Assembly: GCF_047948215.1 (NCBI RefSeq)
Contig: NC_134457.1
Coordinates: 83,851,398 to 83,915,397 of the forward strand
Origin: Lycorma delicatula
Lineage: Eukaryota; Arthropoda; Insecta; Hemiptera; Fulgoridae
Length of the DNA: 64,000 nt
Direction: 5' to 3'
The position numbers were made by a program, and so were the translations under genes. Below the pieces are notes generated by a model. It did no database searches, was not told the DNA's origin, and was given only the letters and a program-made list of their open reading frames with translations. Of the stretch, positions 1-12,959 are shown piece by piece (position 1 is the first letter of the stretch; the number at the start of each line of letters is the position of its first letter).

Positions 1-2290
1 AAAGTTTGGTTAGAAAATTCGATATATGCTGGTATATACTTATAGATAAGATGTTGGCTTCGGTGTTGACATGATACCATTTATCTGGTTCAGGAATTTT
101 TTTGTCAAATTATTTTATTTAAAAAATGGTATATCCGTTTTAATAGATAACGGAGTAAAAAATAATAAACACATACTAAATTTCTTACTTTATAAATTGG
201 TTTCTTAAATTCAAAGAGTAATAAAAGTACATCAGCATTATTACAGCAGTGTATAGTATTATTACAAAGACGATAAAAATTTACTATTTCAAGCTTAGTT
301 TCATAAAAAAAAGTTATATTTAGTAACCACGTAACAAACTGTATACATCAGAAATAATTTCAAAATCATAAATTGTTCATAATTACCTTATAAAGGGATT
401 TACCATACTATTTTAATAAATTACAAATAATAGAAATTTAAAAAAAGCGGCAAAGTATTGTAAAACTTTCCAGGCGTTGTCTCTTATACTCAACAAAATT
501 TTTAAATTGAAATAATACACTAAAATTAAGTTGTTACTTAAATTTTATTTAATTTTAAATTAAATAATAAATTTTAAATATTTCATTTAATTTTTGAAAT
601 ATTTTTATTATTCGGCTTTTATGAATCTTAAATCCAAATCAATAATGAATGCCATGAAGTTCATGATTTTATTAAATAAACTAATAGTAAAATAAATGAA
701 AACCAAAGTTTTGAATAATATAAATCAAAGTATTTACTACGATTATAATAAGTTATTCATGATTATAATTATTTTATTATTAATAATAGTAGTGAAAATA
801 GGGGTTTTATCGGACTGGTGATCGGGTGTAGTAACAGATTCGATCCGCAATCACGAAAAAAATTTAAATGTTCGGTAAAAAGAAACTGGGTTCGATTTGA
901 CCCCGCTAATCAAATGATAACTCTACCTTAAAAATCTGCAGTATTAAAAATATAATTGAGAGAAATATCAAAATTCTTATTTAAATAAAAAATTTGACTC
1001 ATTTTCTGTGATATTGGGATAAAAACTCAATTCAACTTTTTAATAAAATTCAATTTTAGTTAGGCCTAAACAGGAAAAAGACTGGAAATCAAAACCAAGT
1101 TCAACAGTATGTTTTATCAAATATATTTTACGATATTGAAAAAGATAATTTGTTGATAAGTTTTTAATTTTTAAGAAATTCGGCTTGGATTATTGGAAAC
1201 TCATATTACCGAAGCTTGAATTATCGTGACTATACTGAATATGTTAACCTAAGAACTTGAAAATTAACTAGAAAAATAATGAAGCGGTATTTTATTTTAT
1301 TTTAATTAAAAACATTTTTAATTGTTGTTTTTCTTTTAAAAGTAATGATTTTAATCTTTCATTTTTATATTCTACACTAAATTTATTTATATAAAATATA
1401 ACCATGTAAATTAAACAAAATTTAACTAAAAATATTATCTTTTTACTTGATTCCCTTTTGTATGTTACTGAATGGACCTTCCTTCGTACAGAAAACCGCG
1501 TTCACACAGTTTTCAGTTATATCATTCAATAATATTTCTCTCTTTATATTCCTATTAAAATATTACGTGTTTGATGATAAAACTTTTAATTTAATTATAA
1601 AAAGACAAAATAAATGAATGTTGTGTTTGTTATAAGCGTGCTACTGTAATTTTTTGTATTGATTTTTATAATTGCGTGATAGTTATTTAGATTGTGAGCA
1701 GGAATATCTCATGTACTTTTGACAGGGATTTACTTTGTTTAAAACACCTTCATTCTTAAAGTTGATGTCAGCAGTTTTTTTCCGTGGGAATATTAATGTT
1801 AGTGGTAGCTACTTGATGACATGATGCGATTTCCTGTCGGCACTACGTTTTAAAACCCAACCCGACGTGAGCTATAAACTGCTTTTTAACTTAAAACTTT
1901 ACTGACGTAATCAAACTTTGAAAACATTATGTAATTTATCTAAATCAGTGTACTTAATGAAAAACGAAATAACTTGTTAATAGTTAGTTTGTTTTACTTT
2001 TTAATAATTATATATATATTAATTTTATAAAAAATTACCGAATATATATATTTTTTTAAAGTATAAGTTTAAATTCAGTTTTTACAAAATAAAGAATTAT
2101 TCTTCTTTAATTTTAAATATGATAATAAAATATGACTGTACTTTTATGTGTCAGGAATTTTTATTAAAATATTTCAACAGATATATTCTAAAATATGCTT
2201 AAAATTACAGACAAGTTAAGAAAGAAGATACGTAAAAGATTATACAAGAGACAAAAGTAATTAAATTTTATTCAGTATTATTAAAATTAT
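1..2290. other. AT-rich non-coding stretch
   Basis: No coding region is recognised. Near 900-1020 there is a short stretch similar to the unclassified ~1 kb repeat at 32.6 kb: a shared 'gcagtattaaa' block followed by 'ataattgag'. The remainder is AT-rich sequence with short poly-A and poly-T runs. Confidence 0.6.
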
Positions 2291-2294
2291 TCAG

Positions 2295-2475
2295 TATGGA
2301 TAAAACAGTAATTATGCTATTGCATCGTCAAAAGGGGGCGAAAAATACACGTACGTTTAACTGAGTGTGTGCGTGTATGAGTCTTTCTGCAAGATGTAAA
2401 AGTCTGACAGGTTGTACCGAATAACGGTTCATTTCTCTCCACATCCTATAAGCTTGTATTAGATACGGTCACTGC
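2295..2475 (+). repeat. Dispersed repeat, copy 1 (pairs with 3181-3365)
   Basis: This block and 3181-3365 align over about 180 bp in the same orientation. Both contain 'aactgagtgtgtgcgtg', followed by 'tttctgca' and then an 'acggttcatt' segment. The family is not recognised and has no coding content. The two copies are about 890 bp apart and flank SINE copies. Confidence 0.6.
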
Positions 2476-2549
2476 AAGTAGTTGAATGTTATTTCTATAC
2501 TTTTTACTAAATATATTGTAGAAAAATAATTATTAATTTTACAAAACAA

Positions 2550-2640
2550 CGTGAAGAAGTGGTAACTACTTTCATCTGGCAAAGTTATGAGTTTGAATCT
2601 TGGTCAGGCATAATATTTTTTACACGATATCAATTTCCGT
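2550..2640 (+). repeat. SINE family B, decayed copy
   Basis: An A-box-like 'agtggtaac' is followed about 30 bp later by a B-box-like 'gagtttgaatctt', then 'ggtcaggca' and a T-rich stretch ending 'tacac'. The order and spacing match the better-preserved family B copies at 25.2 and 25.8 kb. The B box has lost its consensus CGA, so transcription is unlikely. Confidence 0.5.
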
Positions 2641-2889
2641 TTACGCGGTTTCGGTCAGAAAGAAACATCGACTATAAAATTCTTATCAAAATATCTTCCA
2701 CATAATCCAAGACAAAACACGAAAAATAGGCTATGGGTAAAAAATCAGTTTCACCTGCATGCTGATTTAATATCTGTAATAATTGGAAAAATTTTGATTT
2801 TGGAGTTAATAATCAGTTCATATAAGATTATTATTAACATGTTGTTTAGCACGTCAAGTTTTGTAAGCGTAGCTTTTTGTAATGTATCC

Positions 2890-3173
2890 ACCGGCTTGGT
2901 CTAGTGGTGAATGCGTCTTCCCAAATCAGCTGATTTGGAAGTCTAGAATTCCAGCGTTCAAGTCCTAGTAAAGTCAGTTATTTTTATACGGATTTGAATA
3001 CTAGATCGTCGATACCGGTGTTCTTTGGTGGTTGGGTTTCAATTAACCACACATCTCAGGAATGGTCGAACTGAAACTGTACAAGATTACACTTCATTTA
3101 CACTCATACAGATCATCCTCTGATATATTATCTAAATGTAATTACCGGAGGCTAAACAGGAAGAAAAGAAAGC
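2890..3173 (+). repeat. SINE family A, near full-length (tRNA-derived)
   Basis: The head contains an A-box-like 'ggtctagtggtg' and a B-box-like 'cgttcaagtcc', the split promoter of RNA polymerase III. The body runs 'tacggatttgaatactagat', 'ttctttggtggttgggttt', 'cacttcatttacactcata', and ends with 'ggaggctaaacagg' and an A/G-rich tail. Three further copies lie at 8.98, 20.24 and 28.3 kb, so it is an interspersed family. SINEs of this design encode no protein and depend on a partner LINE for retrotransposition; the partner is not evident here. Confidence 0.8.
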
Positions 3174-3180
3174 TTTATGT

Positions 3181-3365
3181 GACGTAGATGGAGTAATTAT
3201 ACTGTTGCTTCGACAAAAAGAGGTCAGAAACACACATGCGCTTAACTGAGTGTGTGCGTGCATTAGTATTTCTGCAGGCAGTAAAATTGTATGACAAGTT
3301 GTACATTGCAAAACGGTTCATTCTTTTCTCTATCCCATATACTCCCACTACATCCGGTAACCAGC
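3181..3365 (+). repeat. Dispersed repeat, copy 2 (pairs with 2295-2475)
   Basis: This is the second copy of the repeat described at 2295. It starts immediately after the SINE-A tail. The short open frame beginning at 3291 lies partly in this repeat and has no protein-like features, so I do not call it a gene. Confidence 0.6.
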
Positions 3366-5530
3366 ATCAACACATACCCAGATGTAAATAGAATGAACTA
3401 CTATGCATTAACAACTTCGCTTAAAAAGCTTAGACTTCCTGAATCTGTGTTTGTATTTTTGATTGAGAACAATGGTGTTTAAGTACAAAATAGTAAATAA
3501 AACATTTATAGTTTGTTGTAACGTTTATGGTTAAACCATAAAACCATAAATGTTACTATGCTATATAAATATAAATCCAAAAATAATACTATACTATCTA
3601 GGAAGAACATCAAATGAGATTTTGTAATTATTTACTACCAACTTGTCAAAATTTATGTAAATTTTGACGGGTTTAAATTTTGGAAATACAGAGGCATTGG
3701 ACATGATCTAAGATCAGGTAGATCTAGTGCTAGTTGGACTATAAAAAACAAACAACTCGTTGTTTAGATATGAGCAAAGAGTCCTAAAACTTCAACAAGA
3801 AAAGCTTCCGTTAGCTGAATATTCTCGAACAAGTTTAAGGTAGAATATAAAGTAGTTGAAGTTTTAAGTATTATTGACCATTATTAATGCATTCTCTTTG
3901 TAAGATAATTTTTGTAATTATCTTGAAATTGGATTTTTGTGTAAAATTTGTTATTCATTGTAAAGCAGATACTTATTTATCCAACTTAGTAATAGGATCC
4001 GATGAAGCATGCTTCTAAGCGATTGGCCTAGTCATAATTATAATTATTTTTTTTTTTGGTCTGATGGAAATCATCGAGTAATTATAGAAAAAGAAAGTTA
4101 TTCATATTTTTGTGTGGGATCACAAAAATATGATTTTTACGACCTTATTTTATGGACGGAATTATAAAACGCAGTTCTTATCTCTTGAGAATTGTAAAAT
4201 TTTGTCATCCCTGAACTGTTAAACGAGTCTGTGTCAAACACACTTGACTCTATGCTTGATAGACTGACGGGGCACCTCCTCAGCATGGTTTTCAAGTTAA
4301 AGACTACCATGATCAAAGTAGCGATAAGATATTAAGAAATGGTTTTATATTCATATGTTTTGACCCTTTGCAACTTTTCCCTTTGGCGGCTCGTCTAAGA
4401 CTTAGTATTTTCTTAAAATTCAAATCACTTAAACCATATTATGCTATTGGTTGAAAATAAAATTTGATTTTATTAATCGGAACATATTTTTATTCGAACA
4501 AGTGCATGTAAAAACAGAAGGTTGACAATTTGAACACTTCCTGTGATGTGCATCATTAAACATGAAGTAGTAAAAAATATTATTTAACCTTTATTATTGT
4601 TTTGCAATTAATAATTGGATAAACCGGCTAGCTATTAATCGAGCCATACACAGACTACAATGTTCATCCAGGAGAAAAATTACACAACTCTAAAACATAA
4701 TTTTTTCAACATCTTCAAATAAAAAAAAAATCCTTCTTTATTTGTTGGAAGTTTAATTTAAGTATTTACCAATTATCCAACAGATGGAACTTAGTCAGTG
4801 CAACAATTCCAAACGTTGCACTCACTTTCTTTAAAAATAGAGAGTCGCTACTTCAGTAGAGAGTATATGTGTGAGTGCGTGCCCACTGCCCAGGATATCT
4901 AATTTTAAAAGTATAACATCGTAATTTATCCAATAAACTGCTACGAAATAATGATTTTTTATTTATTTATAAAATATTTTTAGTACGGTAAGTATAATTT
5001 TAACTTTACTGTACGAAATAAAGTGTTTCTTCTTCTTTTTAATATATTTTCTTAAAACAAATATTTAAAGTTATTCACATTAACAATAAAAAAGCACAAC
5101 TATTATCATTTTTATTATAATCGATACATTTCTTTGAATGATAATAGAACCTGATCTATGCCTTTTTGCGGCATTAAAGTTACGTAATTGAAAAATAATA
5201 ATTTAAAATTTTAAAAATCTTCTTGAAATCAAAATTTGTTGAAAATGAAAATAAAATAATTAATAAAAAATCTGATGTGGACACCGTATGACTTCCTTGT
5301 ACGCCTATTAAATTACATACACACATTTTTTTCTGTACTTCATTTAAACTTATTTCATTTGAAAGTGAGTTACGATCCTCCAATTCTTTAATAAAGTGGA
5401 CAGTTGTTACACAATTGCTGAAATATTAGTTTTTATTAATATCAAATTTTTAATTAACATCAAATTAATTCAACAATCCTGCATGAAATATTAAGATAGA
5501 GGAAAAGTCCCTTTATTACTCATATTAGTA
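3366..5530. other. AT-rich non-coding stretch
   Basis: Nothing coding is recognised. At 3518-3556 there is an imperfect hairpin with 15-nt arms, one mismatch and a 9-nt loop. The rest is low-complexity AT sequence. Confidence 0.55.
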
Positions 5531-6045
5531 TATCAGAAAATGTTAAAACCAAAGAAAGAATAAAAAGGGAGAAAATGTTGCAAACCAAGAAAAAATAAAC
5601 ACGAAGAAAATGTTGCAAACAAAAACCAAAAGAAAGAATAAAAACATTAAGAGAAGATGATAAATGTATAGAGGAGGAAAACGTTAAAACCAAGGAAAGA
5701 ATAAAAAAATTAAGAGAGGGTGATGAATGTAAAAAGAGAAAATTTGAAAACTAGGGAACATGTATAAAAATTAAAATCAGAATTATATCAAACCAAAGAG
5801 CGATTAATTGATTGACAAAAAAAGAAACAAATAAACGAAATGATTATCAACTCTGACTTAAGCAGAATATTGTCCGACAATATCAAAAGAGTAATGAACT
5901 GAAAGATAATAATTTTTTGCAGTTTATTAAAGATCGGCCATGTATGCCTCAGTGTATATGTAGTTCTTGTGAGGCTCTATTTTTCAGTCACTCTGTAGTT
6001 AACTTCAATGTAGATAGAATTAAACAGAAATTCAAGAATAATTAA
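5530..6045 (+). pseudogene. Decayed coiled-coil/Cys-motif gene, Helitron-like N-terminal region (tentative)
   Basis: From about 5537 to 5760 the DNA repeats a 35-69 bp unit whose translation gives charged, helix-prone repeats such as ENVKTKERIKKLRE. After a stop at 5854-5856 the frame opens again to about 6045. It encodes QYQKSNELKDNNFLQF, then a cysteine cluster C-x3-C-x-C-x2-C (codons 5941-5970) and CEALFFSHSV. In Helitron-type Rep/helicase proteins of arthropods, an N-terminal region with charged repeats precedes a cysteine motif and a similar 'C..C..LFF..SV' segment. That likeness is from memory and is the only basis for the family name. Several stops and no downstream helicase show it is a relic. 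It could instead be a piece of a host-like zinc-binding protein. Confidence 0.4.
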
Positions 6046-6289
6046 ATAAAATTAATCAGAAATTAAACTAGAAAATCCAAGAATAATACGATTCTAAATT
6101 ATAATTTTAAATTAATATTCAATAATCAAATTTTTCACCAAATCTATGACGTATACACGTATGTAATAATGCCTATTAAATTATACACAGATTTGTAAAA
6201 GTACATAAAATTGTATTTCACTAATAACTTATGATTTTTTTTCATTTATTTTTTTTTCTTCCCCTTCTAAGATCCAAATATTTTATTAA

Positions 6290-6720
6290 TTAAAATTTCA
6301 TTTGGCTATAACTCTGGAACCAGTGAAAATAAGTACCACTTATGATATGTCGTTGAAAAGCTCTTAATAAGGACATTAGTGCAGTTAAGAAAAAGTCCAA
6401 AATCTTTTTTTTTAGATTTTGGGCTTTTTTGGACACTTTTGGTTCAGACGATTGCAATCAAAAAGGGAGCACCTCCCTTTTTCTGTTGTTCTATGTGCTG
6501 AGCACATAGTCCTAAATCCAAAATTTCAACATAAATACGGTTTATCGTCTTTGAATTATGCGAGATACATACGTACATACATACACACACGCGCGCGCGC
6601 GCGCGTGTACGGACGTCCAGACGTCACGCCTAGGCTAGTCAAAATGGGTATTTCCGTTGAAGTCTGAGGATCGAAATTTTTCGCGATCACAATACTTCCT
6701 TTACTTATTACAAAGAAATA
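6290..6720 (+). repeat. Probable interspersed repeat with CA/CG microsatellite
   Basis: This segment is more complex than its surroundings. It holds short palindromes (9-bp arms around 6500), an (AC)n(GC)n tract at 6582-6606, and a terminal stretch 'aatttttcgcgatcacaat' followed by 'cttcctttacttattacaa'. The 82-codon open frame within it crosses the microsatellite and has no protein-like features. No second copy is clear in the window, so repeat status is inferred from its composition and structure. Confidence 0.35.
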
Positions 6721-8350
6721 AAAACCAAAAACTCCGACTATTAACTGTACAAATCTAATCAGAATAATTATGAAAAAAGATCTAAAAATTACATAAAACG
6801 TTTTTCTTTCTTTTCTTAAATACCTTTTTCAGGATACAGTAAGTTAGTCAGCGAGGTGAAATTTAATATTACGTCTACATTTTATGATATCCGGGTGCTT
6901 TAATAAAGTGGCGGCCAATAAAGTCACCATCTTATGTAGCTACGCAGGAACCCGACTACAAAATAAAAAAAAAAATTATAAAAAAAAAATAAAATATAAA
7001 ATAAATAAAAATATATAAAAAAAATATAAAATGTAGAAGTAATATTACATTTTCGGGCTTTTTGTTTAATAATTTTTTTATTTAGAGATTTTTTATTGTT
7101 TCCATAATTCTAGTCATCTGGATTGTATAATTTTGTATAAATACTGTACAATATTTTTTCTTTTTATTTATTTATTTATTTTTTTTTAGAAAAATGCTAT
7201 TTAAACTGAATTTTAATTTTAATGAACTATAATTTACATGCATGTAACGTTTGTATGTACTAGCCGCGATGCATTCTTACTTTCTTTTGCTGAGCACATT
7301 ATTCACTTATATCTCGAGAACGATGAACTTGTGAAAAAAATCACAAGAGGAAAAAGTGTTCTTTTTTATCGTTATTTTCTAAAATCATTAAAATATGAAA
7401 ATAGGCTAATTTTTTAATTTTACCACCCAGTGTAGCGGCTTCCCCGTTCTAAATAAGACAGTTTAATACAGTAGATACTCTGTGTTACTTCCAGATCGAA
7501 GACCTGTTATACTTAAAAGCTTGTTGTGCTTGGTTGGTTCTGTGAAGCTACAGAGGGAAACAAACAACATTCAAATATGTTAAATACAATTCCTTCTATG
7601 GACCTTGTCGGATGAAAAAATGAAACTTCACTTTGCTAGACTGTGAAATTAACAACAGCTTCTGGGTTGTAAAATTTTTCTTCTGAATAAGCGATATACT
7701 TTTATCATATACAACTTCCTTATATATATGATGTCTCACGATAAACGGAAAGAACTTCAGAACATGTTCTACTACTGAAAAAAAAAAAGTTAATACAAAA
7801 CATTATAAACATGGGTTTGGAAAGCTATGTTTTTGAGCTTGAGAAAAAATTTTCCCTGATTTCTGGTCCAAGTTTAAAATGAAGCCATACTGAAGTAACA
7901 TGGGTTAAATTAAGCGGTAAATCTGATGGTTTAATATGGTTCTTGACTTGAAAAGTTAAATAAAATAGCTTCTACAACTACATTACTCGTTTTTAAAAAA
8001 TATATTTCAAAACACCAAAAAAATTGGTGTTGCAAAATAACTTCGGTAAATTACCATTAAAAAAATAATATCTATAGGAAATGTAATTCTAAAATATCCA
8101 TGTGATTTATGTCAACTGAATATAAAAAAAGTTTAAAAAAATTGATTTCTATTAGAAACAAAATAGATCGAAACGTAGCAGAAAAATACTGCATTATTAT
8201 TTTAAATTTATAACAAGAATCATTTCAATGTTGGAAAATAGAAATTTTTATATAAAATATAAACGGAATAAATTTTTATATAAAAAGAAAAATGAAATAA
8301 GATAGGTTATAGTGCAATATTAATATATAGTTTTTTAAACTGATACGTTA
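6721..8350. other. AT-rich non-coding stretch
   Basis: I see no gene, RNA or recognisable element here. Poly-A and poly-T runs are frequent, for example around 6960-7030. Confidence 0.5.
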
Positions 8351-8351
8351 T

Positions 8352-8525
8352 CCGGCCTCCATGGCGCGAGTGGTATTTAAAAAAAATAATCATATCGGCC
8401 TTTCATCCGGAGGTCTCGGGTTCGAATCTCGGACAGGTATGACATTTGCACACGCTACAAAAATTATCATTCATCTCATCCTCTGCAGTAATACCTAACG
8501 GTGGTCCCGGAGGTTAAAAATCAAA
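8352..8525 (+). repeat. SINE, family-B head joined to family-A tail
   Basis: The head has an A-box-like 'tggcgcgagtggt' and a strong B box 'gggttcgaatctc', then the family-B sequence 'cacgctacaaaaatt'. After that it switches to the family-A 3' end: 'catcctctgcagtaatacct', then 'ggtggtcccggaggttaaa'. A 19-bp A-rich insertion separates the A and B boxes. The join suggests a chimeric or ancestral SINE, since the other family-B copies end in 'ggtgaattaatga'-type sequence. Confidence 0.6.
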
Positions 8526-8983
8526 CTGTTTTGTTAAAAATATTATGAAAAAATTCATTATTTAGAAAAAAAAAATTATAAAATAAGCCTCCACTTCTAT
8601 ATTTTCAGGTTCAACTTTCAAAAGTCTCTGTGGTAGATTAATGAATTAATTCATCATTCCAAAAAAAGAATTGTTTTGAAAAAATAAAATGAGGAATTTT
8701 TGCATTTATATATTTTACATTAGCAGGCCTTAAAACCACTATTCAATTTTTTTCCCATCTCACTCCATTGGTTTATGATATGAAAAAAAAATTTAAAGTA
8801 ATTTTAAATCTAAATCCATCTCGCAAGTTACCCGTCGTATTTAAATTAAAAAAATTTAATTTTTTCGTAACTCATTATTATTTCTTCAAAAAAAATTAGC
8901 CAAAAGTTTTTACCCCCATCTAGAATATTACAGCTTTAGTCAAAAAAAAAAAAAAAAAATTTATTAATATTTTTCAGCTTACT

Positions 8984-9355
8984 GACCAGGCTGTTTTATT
9001 CGATAACTAGTTGTCTTAAATCAGTTGCTTAGCAGCTGATTTTCAGAGTCGAAATTTCTGAGGTTCAAATACTAGTAAAAGTTAGTTGCTTTTATACGGA
9101 TTTGAATCTAGGCAGTGGATACCGCTGTCTAGTATTCAAATCCGCTAGTATTCATAACCTAGTATTCAAATCCGCTAGTATTCATAACCTAGTATTCATA
9201 AATCCGCTAGTATTCATAACCGCTAAAGTACATTAGTGTTATGAATACAACTTTAGTGGTTAGGGTTTAAATAACAACACGTTTCAGGAATGATCAGTCT
9301 GAGTCTGCGCACGACTACACATCATTTTCATGTCATATATATTAACTTCATCTCA
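8984..9355 (+). repeat. SINE family A, rearranged copy with 30-bp triplication
   Basis: Family-A landmarks are present: 'tttatacggatttgaat', 'ggataccgctgt', 'ttcaggaatgatcagtctga' and 'cacatcattttcatgtcat'. Between 9129 and 9220 a unit beginning 'ctagtattcaaatccg' occurs three times (30, 30 and 32 bp). Just after it, 9221-9270 contains inverted pieces of the same unit ('gttatgaatac' and 'actttagtggtta'). The copy has lost its tail. Confidence 0.65.
9129..9220. repeat. Tandem triplication, 30-bp unit
   Basis: Units lie at 9129-9158, 9159-9188 and 9189-9220. The first two are identical; the third carries a 2-bp insertion. The array sits inside a SINE-A copy. Confidence 0.9.
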
Positions 9356-9359
9356 TTGG

Positions 9360-12300
9360 GCCGTGGATGGTTGCTTTTTTTTGACTAGTAACAATATCCT
9401 TTACTAGTAATAAATCCAACTATATCTAGTAATAATGTATACGACATGGAAATATTTAAAAAATGGTGTCCCATGGAACCCGCTTAAGAATTAAACAATT
9501 TTTTAAATTTCTAATATCTTGTCTATTTTTTCAAATTGCGGGTCTTGTTAAAAGTGTTATGTAAGGTGTCTGTTGAGCAAGCGGATCGTTAAAAGATCCA
9601 AATATTTAAAAAAAAATTAAAACTAATATTTTTTAATTTCTATCTCTTTAGCCATTATATTATAAATAGAATTTCATTGTATAGCTTAATTCTTCTTACA
9701 GTATAATACTCATGATAAAAACATCATTTGGTCTGGGTGATCAACTGAACCCAACATTTTTTAATAAAAATTTTCATTTAAAATTACTGAGAAGCTCTCC
9801 ATGTTGGCTTAATACCAAAAACTAATTGTTTCAAATTAGGAGGATTTATTATTTTTTTATTGAACTGTTGAAAAGTTGTTTAAGGATTTTCATACTTTCA
9901 TTAACATTCTGAAGCTATATTGGCTTTATTTTGATTTATTTATCCTCTAAAGAAACTTTTTTTTTTTTACAATAATTTAGATCCATTTTATCCAATACTA
10001 GACAAAGCTTGCTTAATCAAGGGTAAAATTGATACCTCGTTAATGTTATTTAATTAAAATTCCCCCCAAAAAATACAAAATAAATATATTGTATCTTTTT
10101 AAACTTTATAAATAAGTATTTATTTGATTTTTGGGTTAAATAACGCATACTTTTTTTTCTAATTTCACTTTTATATACCGTTGAAAATACTTTATTTGTT
10201 ATAATTTTCTAAAAACAAATGATTAACAGCAGAACATTGGAAATGGATAGTCGGGTTTGATTTTCGTTTCTATTATTCTTTGACAAGTAACAGGATTAGA
10301 AAGGGTAAATTTGTATATTTTACTTAATATACAAGTATATGATTATAATAATAGTTTTGTTACAAAATGAATAATAAACTTTTTTTTATACGTTTTTTGT
10401 TCATATTAATATCATAATTAAACAATGAAATAAAAATAAAATCAATTAAATATTTTTTTTTAATATGTTTTAAATTCAAAGGTAAGAAATACCATTTAAA
10501 AAAGAAAAAAAACTACGTACCTTTTTGTGCTCGTTATATAAAATAAAGCGATCGCCAATAACAGAATTCAGCACTTTCTTTAGGGGTAAGCAAATATTTG
10601 TCGTGGATCTTTATGGTCTTAAGCGGTGGATTCTTTCAATATCATCTCTTTTCTTTCACCCTCATTTTCAACCTCTTAGTATTTACACTTTTTCTTTATC
10701 TATTCTTTCTTTTCTTTGTTTTCCTTCTTCATCACTGGAAAGAAACTTTTGTTTGTTAGAAGATAAATACTATCAATCATTACCTTCTCATAATTACTAG
10801 CATTATTAATTCTTTTGTAACAAATTTTTTTTCATCTTTTTAGAAATATACTATTAAATAAATTTAAAATTATACATCGTAAAAGTATTGATTATTTTAT
10901 ATAGGTATAGTTATAAGTAAATTTTTGGATGGGTCTCTGTTTTTATGTGATTGTTCTTATTGGTATATTTTTAATTTCCATAGTCTACTAATTACTTTAG
11001 ACCATTAATTATAAAGGCGTCAATATATATAAGCAAGGAAAACTTCTTGGTATTTTTTTATCCTATCTTTACATTGCTTCCATTAGTGTGACATTTCCTG
11101 TAATCATTTTATTTTATGTGTATCGGACAGGACAATTTATCGCTTTATTATTTGCTTATAATCAAACGTTATCATAAAATACTTTTCTAATTACAACTTC
11201 GTAGTAAAAAATACCAGTATTACTTTTTTCTGGAAATTTAATATTAAAATATATATAAAACTACTATTGTACATTGTATGTGTACTACCACTGGTATCTC
11301 GTATTTTGGGAACATATGTACGTATGTAGGGAGTACTAGAATAGCTACGAAAAACATTAAATGGGAAAGCTTTATCTTGATTTCTGAATAAATTAAAAAT
11401 ACCATATTGGCATGTTTTTCATAAATGAAAATAGGTTATTAATCTAATAAAACTGACAAATTATTTTTAGTTAAACTTTATGAAAATAAATGCTTTTTTT
11501 TAAATAATACAAATAAATGGAAAATACTAGTTTACTGAAGTTTATAAAAAAATTACTTTTTAAAAAAGAATCTATATTGACAATTAATTTAATTATTACA
11601 TAAATAAAATTTATAACTATCCGCGAAAATTTAAGCAAATATCATATTTAAAAAAAAAATATATATATATATATATACATATTTATAATGTATAATGTTG
11701 CACATTGTCGATGGGTAAAACTGGAGATGGGACGTAGCTCCAAAAATTTTAAAGAGTAAAAGTGTCTTAGACTTATGAGTTGATCTGAAAATTTTATAAA
11801 AAATTGGAGGTTTCTGTTTGAAAAAATGAAGTTATCATTAATTTTGGAAAATTATGAAGATTTCAAGCATGTCAATAAAGCATTTTTAATGTACTCAGAA
11901 ATCGAGGGAAGAGATCCCATTTAAAAGTTTTCGTAGCTTTCAAAATTTACAAGATCTCAGTAACTCCCACATTTAAAATGAACGAAACAACTGTACGCAT
12001 TATTTTATTTTAATTGTTTATCCTAAAAAACTTTTTCAAAATCTGCTTAAAAATATACGTAAAGTTTTCTCTTAAAATAACCTTTTTTTATTGAATTAAT
12101 TCACTTGTATTGATAATTTACGCCGTATATTTTTATATTTTTATGTGAAAATAATATTTTTGAATATTAAATCATACAAAAGGTAAATTACATAAAGAAG
12201 TTAAAACGAATAAACAAAATCAGTGTATTTGTATTTTATTTGAAATTCTCTTGCATGTCGTCTTATTGATTCTTTGAATAGACATTCCTATTGAATCAAA

Positions 12301-12950
12301 TCGAGTTTGAAATATAAAACATTCAATGTTAAAATGAGTTACTGAGAAATAAGGTCAGATTTTGTATTATAGATAACGACCAGAAGATACATTCATATAT
12401 GTTGTTTATTTTTGTATTCTGAATGTAATTATGTAAATATATATGCATTATATATTAAAAAATATATTATTTCAATCTATTACATTTATATACATTTAGA
12501 TGAAAATACTATATTATATATTAGATGAAAATTTATGAGTGTAAAAATACTATTTTCAAAATAAAATAAAAAACTCAATTTTTATCAAATCGTACACATT
12601 AAAAAAATAATTTATACGAAAATCAGGTGGAAAAACAAAATTATCATAAAACATTAAACATTACTTAGAAAAGCAAAATAGAGTTTTGGTAAATGTGAAA
12701 TATTTCCATCAAAATAAAATATCAAATTTCAATTTATCATTGCAATCTTTTTTTTAAAGGTAGATCTAAAGGGATATACATTTAAAAAATTTAAATATTA
12801 TGAATATATTTGAATCTATTGTAAACTGAGTTACATAATAAAAGAAATTTAATGTAATACTAATAGATCTTTAACTTGCTTTTTCACAAAATTATTACTT
12901 TTGCATTTTGTAACTGACAAAAAAAGACCCATAAAGTATTAGAACACTTT
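9360..12950. other. AT-rich non-coding stretch
   Basis: No gene recognised. The 91-codon frame starting at 10525 is serine/phenylalanine-rich, low in complexity and without motifs. Around 9800-9900 there is weak similarity to 15930-16030, marked by 'taataccaaaaactaat' versus 'taataccgaaaaacaaat', suggesting another old repeat. Confidence 0.45.
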
Positions 12951-12959
12951 CCCGGTGCT

